Shown piece by piece: positions 34,722 through 43,133 of a stretch of DNA of 64,000 nt. Source of the stretch: Pseudomonadota bacterium. GTDB lineage: Bacteria; Pseudomonadota; Gammaproteobacteria; Steroidobacterales; Steroidobacteraceae. Location of the stretch: assembly GCA_016705325.1 (NCBI GenBank), contig JADIYJ010000017.1, positions 1 through 64,000 on the forward strand. The letters run 5' to 3'. A program made the translations under genes and the position numbers. Below the pieces are notes generated by a model. That model worked only from the letters and a program-made list of their open reading frames with translations. It was not told where the DNA came from and did not search any database. Positions within the stretch are counted from its first letter, which is position 1; each line of letters begins with the position of its first letter.

Positions 34722-37379
34722 ATGGCAGCACATTCAACCGTGGCCGGCGGACGGCGCCTGCACTACTGGAAACTCGCGTCCCTGTTGCTGGCTGGCGCCG
34801 CGTTGGCTGCGTGTACCAGCAGCGATGGCGGCGGCAGCGCGAGCGCGAGTGGCGGGCAGTCGCCCGATCCGGTCGTCCTGGATTTCCCGATCGCCTACGT
34901 CAAACGGCCCGTGCCAGCGGAGACCGCGATGGCGCCCGACGCGCGCGAGCTGCTGCCATTCCAGCCGGGCGCGGATCTCTACCTGCGCGACCGGGCCTCG
35001 CCCACCTCGGCCGAGCGCAACCTCACGGCAGGGATTACCAAGGGCATGGGCGACGTGCGCGACGTCGCACCGTCATTCGACGGACGCAAGCTCGTGTTTG
35101 CGCTGCATCAGCCGAACATCGTCGGCGCGGCGCCCGAAGACCAGCCGACCTGGAACATCTGGGAATACGACCTCGACCTGCGCCAGCTGCGCCGCGTGAT
35201 CGCTTCGGACGCCACCGCGGAAGATGGCCAGGACGTTGCGCCGCATTACCTGCCGGACGGCCGCATCGTCTTCTCCTCAACCCGGCAACGGCAGTCCAAG
35301 GCAATCCTGCTCGACGAAGGCAAGCCACAATTCGAGGCACAGAACGAGAGCGACGACGAGCCCGCGTTCGTGCTCCACGTCATGAACGCGGATGGTTCGG
35401 GCCTGCACCAGGTTTCGTTCAACCAGAGCCACGACCTGGATCCGGCCGTACTCAATGACGGGCGCATCGTGTTCAGCCGCTGGGACCGCGCTCCAGGCCA
35501 CGACGAGATCAGCCTCTACGCGATGCGGCCCGACGGCACGGGGCTCGAACTGCTCTACGGCGCCCACAGCCACGCGACCGGGACGGACGACAGCGAGGTT
35601 CACTTCTTCGACCCGCGCGCCATGGCTGACGGCCGGCTGCTGGTGCGTGTGCAGCCGTTCGAGGCGCCCGAGCTCGGCGGCCAGCTGCTGACGATCGACA
35701 TCGCCAACTACGTCGAGGATGCCCAGCCGACCCTGCCGAACCGAGGGGTGCTGACCGGCCCGGCCCAGGTGCCGGCGACGAGCAACGACGTCCGCACGAT
35801 CGATGGGCCGTCGCCGGGCGGCCGCTACCTCGCGGGTTTTCCACTGCGCGACGGCACAGGCCGGCTGCTCCTCACCTGGACGCAGTGCCGGCTGCTCGAG
35901 AACACGCAGATCGTGCCCTGCACGCCGGATCGCCTCGCGGCGACGACCGTTGCGCTCGCGCCGCCACTCTATGGCGTCTGGATCTACGATCCGGCGAGCA
36001 GTACGCAGCTACCGGTCACGAGCCCGGTCGAGGGCACGGTCTACAGCGAAGTTGTCGCATTGCAGTCACTGCCGCCGCCGCCTGTACTTCTCGACCGGGT
36101 AGCCGGCGTGGATTACGACGCGGAACTCGAGGCCGAGGGCGTGGGCATCGTCGACGTCCGCAGCGTCTATGACATTGCAGGTGCCGACACCGCCTTCGGC
36201 GTCGACACCACGTTTGGCGGCATCACGGTGCTGCGCGACCCGGCGCTCACGACGGCCGCGGCCCGCCCGGTGCGGTTTCTGCGCATCGAGAAGGCGGTGA
36301 GTCTCCCGGACGACGACGTCCGCGACTTCGACGGCAGCGCCTTCGGCGTGACACGCGCGTTCGGCATGCGCGAGATCCTGGGTTACGCGCCGGTCGAGCC
36401 CGACGGCTCGGTCCACGTCAAGGTGCCAGCGAATGTCGCCTTCGCGCTCACGGTGCTCGACGCCGCCGGACGTCGCATCGGTCCGCGGCACGACTACTGG
36501 CTGCAGGTGCGGCCCGGGCAGGAACTGCAGTGCCATGGCTGCCACGACCCCGCGCGCGAAGACTCGCACGGGCGCAGCAACCTCTTCGCCTCCGCCAATC
36601 CTGGTGCACCCAGCACTGGCGTGCCGTTCCCGAACACCAATCCGGCATTCTTCGCCGACCTCGGCGAAACCATGGCCCAGGTCCGTGCGCGCATCAGTTG
36701 CCAGACGGACTGCGCGGACCTGGAACCGAGCACGTCCATTCGATTCACCGACGTATGGACCGACCCGGTCGCCGCGGGCCGCGCTGCAGACGCACCGTTC
36801 GCCTACGACTACGCAGACCTCACGACACCTGCACCGACCTCGGCAGATTGCGTGACGGGGTGGCGTGCGGGCTGTCGCATCACGATCCACTACGAGCAGC
36901 ACATCCATCCGCTGTGGAGCAAGCCGCGTGTGACGCTGGCGGCAGACGGCACCGTACTCAAGGATGACACCTGCATCGCCTGTCACTCGGCACGTGCGGC
37001 CGACGGCACGACCCGCGTTCCGGCGGCGCAGCTCGAACTGACGGACGGGCCGTCCGCAGACGTGCAGACGCAGTTCCACGCCTACCGCGAACTGCTGGCC
37101 ACGGATGCCGAGCAGGAAGTCGTCAACGGCGCGCTGCAGGACCGAACCGTGCAGACGGGCATCGATCCGGTGACGGGATTGCCGCAGTTCTCGACCGTAC
37201 CGGTCGCACCCGCGCTGCGCGCGGGCAGCGCCATCGCCTCTGTGACCTTCTTCTCATTGTTTGCCCCTGGTGGCACCCACGCGGGTCGATTGACGCCCGT
37301 AGAGTTGAAACTCGTCTCAGAATGGACCGACATCGGTGCCCAATACTTCAACGACCCATTTGCGGCACCGCTGAATTGA
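34722..37379 (+). CDS. HzsA-like lipoprotein with beta-propeller and two CXXCH motifs
   Basis: 885 residues. A lipobox (LAAC, Cys31) predicts a lipoprotein. Residues about 55-400 show TolB/WD40-type propeller repeats (RDVAPSFDGRKLVFALHQ, VAPHYLPDGRIVFSSTRQR, LDPAVLNDGRIVFSRWDRA). The C-terminal half carries CHGCH (604-608) and CIACH (751-755) haem motifs. This plan matches proteins named after the alpha subunit of anammox hydrazine synthase, but such relatives are widespread and do not imply hydrazine chemistry. Its stop overlaps the TTG of the SH3 gene. I infer an outer-membrane-associated haem protein working with the divergent CXXCH group. Confidence 0.85.
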   Translation: MAAHSTVAGGRRLHYWKLASLLLAGAALAACTSSDGGGSASASGGQSPDPVVLDFPIAYVKRPVPAETAMAPDARELLPFQPGADLYLRDRASPTSAERNLTAGITKGMGDVRDVAPSFDGRKLVFALHQPNIVGAAPEDQPTWNIWEYDLDLRQLRRVIASDATAEDGQDVAPHYLPDGRIVFSSTRQRQSKAILLDEGKPQFEAQNESDDEPAFVLHVMNADGSGLHQVSFNQSHDLDPAVLNDGRIVFSRWDRAPGHDEISLYAMRPDGTGLELLYGAHSHATGTDDSEVHFFDPRAMADGRLLVRVQPFEAPELGGQLLTIDIANYVEDAQPTLPNRGVLTGPAQVPATSNDVRTIDGPSPGGRYLAGFPLRDGTGRLLLTWTQCRLLENTQIVPCTPDRLAATTVALAPPLYGVWIYDPASSTQLPVTSPVEGTVYSEVVALQSLPPPPVLLDRVAGVDYDAELEAEGVGIVDVRSVYDIAGADTAFGVDTTFGGITVLRDPALTTAAARPVRFLRIEKAVSLPDDDVRDFDGSAFGVTRAFGMREILGYAPVEPDGSVHVKVPANVAFALTVLDAAGRRIGPRHDYWLQVRPGQELQCHGCHDPAREDSHGRSNLFASANPGAPSTGVPFPNTNPAFFADLGETMAQVRARISCQTDCADLEPSTSIRFTDVWTDPVAAGRAADAPFAYDYADLTTPAPTSADCVTGWRAGCRITIHYEQHIHPLWSKPRVTLAADGTVLKDDTCIACHSARAADGTTRVPAAQLELTDGPSADVQTQFHAYRELLATDAEQEVVNGALQDRTVQTGIDPVTGLPQFSTVPVAPALRAGSAIASVTFFSLFAPGGTHAGRLTPVELKLVSEWTDIGAQYFNDPFAAPLN

Positions 37380-38135
37380 ATCGACTCGCTCTTCGACCGC
37401 TGTTCGCCTGCTGCCTCGCGCTCATCGGCACGAGCTACGCGACGGACGCGCGCGCCCGGAAGACGCCGGCCACGGTGATCGTGCAGGATGCCTACGCCGA
37501 CATGCGCAGCGGCCCTGGCCGTGGCTTCCCGGCCACCTATTCCGTGGAGCGGGACGCCTCGATCCAGCTGCTGCGCCAGCGCACGGACTGGATCAAGGTA
37601 CGTACCGCCGCTGGCCGCGAAGGCTGGGTGCACCGCTCCCAGCTGGAGCGTACGTTGACTCCGGGCGGCGCCGCGGTGCGCCTGGCCGGGCCCGCTTGCC
37701 GAAGCCCGTACCGAACACCACTGGGAGGTCGGGCTCGGCACCGGCGACTTCGGCGGCGCCAACGTCATCTCGGTAAATGGCGCCTACGCGCTCAATTCGA
37801 ACCTGCTGGTGCGGGCCGACGTGAACCACCTGCTCGGCAGCTTCTCGAACGGCTGGCTTGGCACCGCCGGCATCGCCCACGTCTTCATGCCGGCGTGGCG
37901 CGTTTCGCCATTGGTCGGCATCGGCGGCGGCGTGCTCAGCATCTCGCCCAAGGCAACCCTGGTGCGGGCCGAAGACCGCACCGACTCGACCGCCTACGCC
38001 GCAATCGGCGTGCGGGGCTTCCTGACCAACCGCTTCCTGCTGCAGGCCGAGTACCGCAGCTACGTCGTGTTCACCAGCCGCGACGAGAACGAGGAGATCG
38101 ACGCATGGACCGTGGGCTTCACGTATTTCTTCTGA
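37376..38135 (+). CDS. SH3-domain outer-membrane beta-barrel protein (frameshifted)
   Basis: From TTG 37376 (4 bp overlap with the previous gene) a signal peptide is followed by a bacterial SH3 domain (VQDAYADMRSGPGRGFPATY, DWIKVRTAAGREGWVHRSQL). The frame then breaks at 37688-37693 in GGGCCC. The other frame continues as an outer-membrane beta-barrel (LAEARTEHHWEVGLGTGDFG, SPLVGIGGGVLSI, ending WTVGFTYFF with a terminal Phe). One extra C explains the break; corrected length is about 252 residues. It overlaps the next barrel gene by 31 bp. I infer an outer-membrane anchor for the locus. Confidence 0.82.
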
Positions 38136-38773
38136 CGGCGCTGGCGATGGTCGCGTCGCTGCCGGGCACGGCGACCGCGCAATCGGTCGGCGAGCCCGCG
38201 GCGTTGCCGGCGCAGCAGCCCCAGGTCGTCGAGCCCGCGGTGAAGCGGCGTGACGTCGAACCCGCCGGCATCGACACCGAGAACTTCGAAGCCGGGGCCT
38301 TCGTCGGCACGGTCAGCATCGAGGACTTCGGCTCCAGCCTGCTGTACGGCGCGCGGATCGCTTACCACTTCACGGAGGACCTGTTCGCCGAGGCAACCGT
38401 GGGCTCCTCCAAAGCCGGTAAGACCAGCTACGAGGAGTTGAGCGGTTCCGCCGAATTGCTGACCGACAGCGAGCGGCAATTCACCTACTACGACCTTGCC
38501 CTCGGCTGGAACGCCCTGCCGGGCGAAGTGTTCTTCGGCGGCAAGCGCGCCATGCCGAGCGCCGTGTACTTCACGCTTGGCGCCGGCAGCACGACATTCG
38601 CGGGCGACGACCACTTCACCGTGGCGCTGGGCGCCGGCCTGCGCGTGCTCGCCAACGACTGGATCGCCGTGCACCTCGGAGTGCGCGACCACATGTTCGA
38701 CAGCGACCTGCTGGGCAAGGACAAGCTGACGCAGAACCTGCAGGTCAGCGTCGGCGTCACCGCGTTCTTCTGA
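38105..38773 (+). CDS. Outer-membrane beta-barrel protein
   Basis: 222 residues with a signal peptide (about 1-25, FLLTALAMVASLPGTATAQ). After a Pro-rich linker it has an OmpA/OmpW-like small-barrel pattern (FEAGAFVGTVSIEDFGSSLL, YGARIAYHFTEDLFAEATVG, FTLGAGSTTFAGDDHFTVAL) and a C-terminal Phe (VSVGVTAFF). It starts inside the previous barrel gene and is followed 11 bp later by TlpA. It may form a paired barrel complex with its neighbour; ligand unknown. Confidence 0.85.
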   Translation: MDRGLHVFLLTALAMVASLPGTATAQSVGEPAALPAQQPQVVEPAVKRRDVEPAGIDTENFEAGAFVGTVSIEDFGSSLLYGARIAYHFTEDLFAEATVGSSKAGKTSYEELSGSAELLTDSERQFTYYDLALGWNALPGEVFFGGKRAMPSAVYFTLGAGSTTFAGDDHFTVALGAGLRVLANDWIAVHLGVRDHMFDSDLLGKDKLTQNLQVSVGVTAFF

Positions 38774-38784
38774 GGGAGCCTGCC

Positions 38785-39285
38785 ATGGGCAACACGCGCA
38801 GAATGCTGTTGGCGACCTGTCTCGCGCTGGGGCTGCCCGCGCTTGCCTGGGGCGCGGCGACCCCGGGCTCACCCGCGCCGGACTTCACGCTGGCCGCGCG
38901 CGACGGCGGCAAGGTGAACCTCGCCGGCCTCAAGGGCCAGGTCGTGATGATCAATTTCTGGGCGACATGGTGTGGCCCGTGCCGGCAGGAGATGCCGCTG
39001 CTCGCGCAATTGCAGGCGAAGTACGAACCGCTCGGCTTCACCTTGATCGGCGTGAACGTCGAGCCCGACAGCGCGGCTGCCGTCGCCTGGCTCAAGGGCG
39101 TGCCGGTCACGTTCCCGATCCTGTTTGACACCGACAGCGCCGTGGCCGGCCGCTTCGGCGTCGAAGGCATGCCCAGCACGGTCTTCGTCGACCGCAAGGG
39201 TCAGGTCCGCTATGTGCACCGCGGTTACAAGCCGGGCGATGAAGCCAAGTACGCGGACATGATCCGCAGCCTGGTGAAGGAATGA
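38785..39285 (+). CDS. TlpA-family thioredoxin-like protein
   Basis: 166 residues. Signal peptide about 1-24, ending WGAA. The fold is TlpA/ResA: APDFTLAARDGGKVNLAGLK, then NFWATWCGPCRQEMPLLAQL with the active WCGPC, and VEGMPSTVFVDRKG with the cis-Pro. It should reduce or isomerise periplasmic disulfides. A Shine-Dalgarno GAGGGAG precedes the ATG. It is a second thioredoxin-like protein beside the one leading the AgmX operon. The Cys-rich DUF4266 lipoprotein 3 bp downstream and the CXXCH proteins upstream are natural clients. Confidence 0.93.
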   Translation: MGNTRRMLLATCLALGLPALAWGAATPGSPAPDFTLAARDGGKVNLAGLKGQVVMINFWATWCGPCRQEMPLLAQLQAKYEPLGFTLIGVNVEPDSAAAVAWLKGVPVTFPILFDTDSAVAGRFGVEGMPSTVFVDRKGQVRYVHRGYKPGDEAKYADMIRSLVKE

Positions 39286-39287
39286 CG

Positions 39288-39517
39288 ATGCGCGCGCCTT
39301 GCCGCCTCGCCCTGCTGCTCGTGCTTGTCGCTGCGCCAGCGGCTGTTCGAACGTCGAGCCGTGGGTGAAGCCGTATGAACGCCAGTACTTCGCCGACATC
39401 GTCATGTCCGCGGAGCGCGACCCCGTGGCAGCCGCCTATATCAACCACGTCTTCGAAGCGCGGGAAGGCGCCCGCGGCGCGACCGGCAGCCACGGCGGCG
39501 GCTGCGGCTGCAATTGA
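39288..39517 (+). CDS. DUF4266 small Cys-rich lipoprotein (frameshifted)
   Basis: The C-terminal part (CSNVEPWVKPYERQYFADIV, then YINHVFEAREGARG and the Gly/Cys tail GGGCGCN) is typical of DUF4266. The start ATG at 39288 and a Leu-rich signal (RLALLLVLVA) are in another frame; a single missing base near 39330-39342 joins them and creates a lipobox ending SGC. The corrected product is about 76 residues. DUF4266 genes are usually next to DUF3570 and thioredoxin-like genes, as here, and in my knowledge of the family often near apbE. The terminal GCGC suggests metal or disulfide chemistry. Confidence 0.82.
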
Positions 39518-39527
39518 GGTCACGACG

Positions 39528-40676
39528 TTGACGAGCCTGCGCAGGGTTTCCAGGACGACTGCCAGCACCGCGATCGCGCTGCTGGCGAACGGCTTCGCGC
39601 ATGCCGCAGTGCTGCCGGACGACCGCGCCGACGCGCTCTATCACCGTTACGACGGCGGCGGCGTCACCATCGACGGCCCGTCGGTACTGCTGCGCAAGAA
39701 ATTCGCGGAAAAGTATTCAGTGTCGGCCAACTACTACATGGACATGGTGTCGAGCGCGTCGATCGACGTGATGACGACGGCGAGTCCGTACACGGAAGAG
39801 CGCACGCAGGGCAGCCTCGCGTTCGACCTGCTGCAGGGCAAGACCCAGTACAGCGTGAGCTACACGCTGAGCGACGAGAGCGACTACACCGCGAACACGG
39901 CGAGTTTCGACCTGACCCAGGACATTCTCGGCGACCTGGTGACCGTGTCTTTCGGCTTCAGCCAGGGCTGGGACGAAGTGCGCAGGAACGGCGACGCCGC
40001 ATTCGAGGAGACCGTCGATCGCCGCAACTACCGCTTCGGCCTGCAGTTGATCGCGACGCCGCGGCTGCTGACGGGCCTCAACTACGAAGTGATCACCGAC
40101 GAGGGGTTTCTCAACAACCCGTATCGTTCCGTGCGCTACCTCGATGACACGAGCGCGCGCGGCTTCTCGTTCCAGCCCGAACTCTATCCGCGCACGCGCA
40201 CCAGCAACGCGGTCGCGATCAACGCGCGGTACTTCCTGCCGCACCGCGCCTCGGTCCACGGTGAATACCGTTACTTCACCGACACCTGGGGGATCGACGC
40301 AAACACGGCCTCGATCGGCTACACGCACCCGTGGGGCAAGCGCTGGATTTTCGAGGCGGGCTACCGCTGGTATGACCAGTCGGCGGCGGACTTCTATTCC
40401 GACCTGTTCCCGCGCGCCGATGCGCAGAACTTCCTGGCGCGCGACAAGGAACTCAGCACGTTCACGAGCCACATGTTCAGCCTGGGAGCGACCTACGAAC
40501 TGTCCTCGCTCGGCTGGGACCGCATTCAGCGGTCGACCGTGAACCTGTTCTACGATCGCATCAACTACCAGTACGACGACTTCCGTGACATCACGGCCGG
40601 TGGCGCGCCGGGCACCGAAGAGCTCTACAGCTTCGACGCCGACGTGTTCCGCCTGTTCATCTCGGGCTGGTTCTAG
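39528..40676 (+). CDS. DUF3570 outer-membrane-type protein
   Basis: 382 residues from TTG 39528. A signal peptide is followed by the DUF3570 body: DDRADALYHRYDGGGVTIDG at the N-terminus, EKYSVSANYYMDMVSSASID, then many alternating strands (FGLQLIATPRLLTGLNYEV, HGEYRYFTDTWGIDANTASI) and a C-terminal Phe (FRLFISGWF), consistent with a beta-barrel. Family function is not established. It directly follows DUF4266, and its 3' end overlaps the convergent ATP-grasp gene by 4 bp. I infer an outer-membrane partner of the flavin/thioredoxin genes in this locus. Confidence 0.9.
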   Translation: MTSLRRVSRTTASTAIALLANGFAHAAVLPDDRADALYHRYDGGGVTIDGPSVLLRKKFAEKYSVSANYYMDMVSSASIDVMTTASPYTEERTQGSLAFDLLQGKTQYSVSYTLSDESDYTANTASFDLTQDILGDLVTVSFGFSQGWDEVRRNGDAAFEETVDRRNYRFGLQLIATPRLLTGLNYEVITDEGFLNNPYRSVRYLDDTSARGFSFQPELYPRTRTSNAVAINARYFLPHRASVHGEYRYFTDTWGIDANTASIGYTHPWGKRWIFEAGYRWYDQSAADFYSDLFPRADAQNFLARDKELSTFTSHMFSLGATYELSSLGWDRIQRSTVNLFYDRINYQYDDFRDITAGGAPGTEELYSFDADVFRLFISGWF

Positions 40677-41593
40677 CCGTTGCAGCGCGCGAGCAGCAGG
40701 CGGGCCAGTCGGTCCGCACTGCCCGCGGCGTGCCTGAAGTAGACTGACGGCTCGGTCATTTCCAGCTCGAGCAGCACGGGCGCGCCCTTGTCGTCGCGAA
40801 TCATGTCGATCCGCGCGTACAGCGGCGTCTCGAACGGTATCGCTGCATAAGCTGCCGCCGCAAGCGCGCGCTCGTCGGCGCCCGGCTGTCGCGCAGTGAT
40901 CTCTTCAGGCGCAAACAGTCCTTCGACCAGCGCGGAGTCCAGCCGCAGCAACGGACCCTTGCGGAATGCGTGGCTGGCCTCGCCCCCAAAGTAAACGAGC
41001 GCCGTCTCGCCTTGTTGATCGACGCTCGCAAGGTAAGGCTGCAGCAAGGCGCTGCGCCGCTCCACCCCGACGAGCCGCGACAGGTGCTCGAGCGCACGGA
41101 GCGCATCGGAGCAGCGGTAGCGAGCGGTATCGCGCGATCCAGCTCCGATCGACGGCTTGATCACGAACTGATCGAACGGCACCGCACGCCCGGCAGACAG
41201 CGAAGTGACAGTGCCCATCAGGAAATGCTGCAGCGCCACCCGCGCGTCCTCGCCCGGCTCGACGAACCGTGAGGGCACGACCGGTACACCCGCGCGGTGC
41301 AGCTGCGCGAGGTAATGCTTGTCCGTGTTCCAGTCCACGACCTCCGGCGGGTTGCAGAGCCGCGTCTGCCGCGAGCATCGCCGCGTCCACGCGCGGAACT
41401 CGTCGATGCGCTCCACGTAGTTCCACGTCGAACGCAGCAAGGCAAGGTCGAACGATGCCCAGTCCACGGTCGCATCATCCCAGCAGGGCGTCGACACTTG
41501 CGCGCCCTCGCGCACCAGCGCCGCCACCAGCGGCGGCATGTCTTCATCGAGTGCGAGCGCGTGCAACGCGCTCACCAGGGCAATGTGCGGCAT
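40673..41593 (-). CDS. ATP-grasp domain protein (RimK/glutathione synthetase-like)
   Basis: 306 residues. The fold is ATP-grasp: an N-terminal preATP domain (IALVSALHALALDEDMPPLV, then LALLRSTWNYVERIDEF), the VVDWNTDKHYLAQLHRAGVP helix, FVIKPSIGAGSRDTARY as the ATP loop, then LLQPYLASVDQQGETALVYF and LLELEMTEPSVYF with the metal-binding Glu residues. Enzymes of this kind join a carboxylate to an amine with ATP. The small-molecule or peptide substrate is not evident. It is probably first in its transcript, convergent with DUF3570. Confidence 0.87.
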   Translation of the reverse strand: MPHIALVSALHALALDEDMPPLVAALVREGAQVSTPCWDDATVDWASFDLALLRSTWNYVERIDEFRAWTRRCSRQTRLCNPPEVVDWNTDKHYLAQLHRAGVPVVPSRFVEPGEDARVALQHFLMGTVTSLSAGRAVPFDQFVIKPSIGAGSRDTARYRCSDALRALEHLSRLVGVERRSALLQPYLASVDQQGETALVYFGGEASHAFRKGPLLRLDSALVEGLFAPEEITARQPGADERALAAAAYAAIPFETPLYARIDMIRDDKGAPVLLELEMTEPSVYFRHAAGSADRLARLLLARCNG

Positions 41594-41622
41594 TCCGATT
41601 CCCTCGGGAATTCGTTGCGTAT

Positions 41623-43125
41623 TCAGTCGAGCGCGGCCTCGATGCAGTCACCGAGCGCGCGCAGCACCGTGAGGCGTGCCCGGCGCTTGTCGTCGGCAGG
41701 CACGATCGTCCAGGGCGCATGCGGGGTATCGGTGCGCGCCAGCATGTCCTGCGCAGCGCGCTGGTACGCGGCCCAGTGCCTGCGATTGACCCGGTCCTCC
41801 GGGTCGACCTTGAACCGCTTGAGCGGATTGCGATCACGCTCGGCAAAGCGCTCGAGCTGTTGTTCGCGGCTGACGGCCAGCCAGAATTTCGCGACGATGA
41901 CGCGGTGCTCGGCGAGCTGGCGCTCGAACTCGTTGATCTCGTCGTACGCGCGCTGCCAGTCGGGCGCCTGCGCGAAGCCCCGCACCCGTTCGACCAGCAC
42001 GCGTCCGTACCAGCTGCGATCAAAGAGGGTGTAGTGGCCCCGCGGCGGCAGCTGAAACCAGAAGCGCCAGAGGTAAGGCCGCGCGAGTTCTTCGGGTGTC
42101 GGCGCCGAGATCGGCACGACGCGGAACTGCCGTGCGTCGAGCGCGGCGATGATACGACGGATCGCGCCGCCCTTGCCGGCAGCGTCCATGCCTTCGAAGG
42201 CAGCGACGACCGCGTGCCGTTCGAAGCGCTTGCGCCGCGAAAGCAACGCCAGCCTGCCCTGCAGCCGCTCGAGTTCCGCCTCGTACTCTTCGTCGCTCAG
42301 CGCGTCGCCCGCGGGTTTCGTCGCGAATCGAGCACGGATGGCGGCGCTCACCACGGCCTTCTTCGATGCATTCCTGCTGCGTGGGACCGCGTCGTCCGCG
42401 TGCTGGACCGCCGCGAGCAGCTGCCGTCCCACTTCGAACGCCCGATGCTGGCTGTCCGTGCCGTCCACGACATGCCACGGCGCGAGCGGCTGATCGGTGG
42501 CTGCCAGCGTGCGTTCGAAGGCCCGTTCGACCGGCCGGTAGTGGCGCGCCAGCCAGCGATCTTCCTGCGTCACGCGCCAGCGAGTGGTCTTGTTCGCCTG
42601 CAGCCTGACGAGTCGCTTCTTCTGCGTGGCGGGTGCAACGTGCAGATGAACTTTGCACACCACCATGCCGTCGCGCACCAGCATCTGCTCGAGCTGCCGC
42701 ACACGCGCGACGCCCTGGCGCAGTTGCGCCGGACTCGATCCGGTCTTGACGCCGAGACCGGCCGCTCCGAGCAGCAGGTCCTGGTACCAGCCGCCATGCA
42801 GGATGGCGATGCGGCCTTTCGGCGGCAGCAGTCGCCAGTAGCGCCACAGGGTCGGCCGTTCGCGCTCGACGTCATTCGGCGCGTGGAAGCCGTAGACGGT
42901 GGCGAGCTTCGGATCGAGCCAGCCCAGCAGTTCGTTGACGACTTCGCTGCGGCCGGCCGCCGGAATGCCCGTCACGATCATCACCACCGCATGCTTGCGC
43001 GACCGCGCCAGGGTGAACTGCGCATCGAGCAGCGCGTCCTGCAGCCGGGGCAGCGCATGCTCGTACTCGAGCCGCGTCAGGCGGCGGCCGCTCAGCGCTT
43101 CGTGCAGCCTGCGTCCTGTGGCCAT
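41623..43125 (-). CDS. pap: Polyphosphate:AMP phosphotransferase (tandem PPK2 domains)
   Basis: 500 residues made of two PPK2 domains, the layout of the Acinetobacter-type Pap enzyme that makes ADP from AMP and polyphosphate. The C-terminal domain has a full Walker A (FEGMDAAGKGGAIRRI) and PFDRSWYGR-like lid (LFDRSWYGRVLVERV). The N-terminal domain has a degenerate loop (VTGIPAAGRSEVVNELL) and probably serves structure. It lies 8 bp downstream of the agmatine deiminase stop. A role in nucleotide and energy balance under stress is the usual inference. Confidence 0.93.
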   Translation of the reverse strand: MATGRRLHEALSGRRLTRLEYEHALPRLQDALLDAQFTLARSRKHAVVMIVTGIPAAGRSEVVNELLGWLDPKLATVYGFHAPNDVERERPTLWRYWRLLPPKGRIAILHGGWYQDLLLGAAGLGVKTGSSPAQLRQGVARVRQLEQMLVRDGMVVCKVHLHVAPATQKKRLVRLQANKTTRWRVTQEDRWLARHYRPVERAFERTLAATDQPLAPWHVVDGTDSQHRAFEVGRQLLAAVQHADDAVPRSRNASKKAVVSAAIRARFATKPAGDALSDEEYEAELERLQGRLALLSRRKRFERHAVVAAFEGMDAAGKGGAIRRIIAALDARQFRVVPISAPTPEELARPYLWRFWFQLPPRGHYTLFDRSWYGRVLVERVRGFAQAPDWQRAYDEINEFERQLAEHRVIVAKFWLAVSREQQLERFAERDRNPLKRFKVDPEDRVNRRHWAAYQRAAQDMLARTDTPHAPWTIVPADDKRRARLTVLRALGDCIEAALD

Positions 43126-43133
43126 GGCACGAC

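Noticed and set aside
34722..37379. Hydrazine synthase and anammox metabolism
   Set aside because: Only the general plan (propeller plus CXXCH motifs) is shared; no other anammox genes are present and HzsA-like proteins are widespread.
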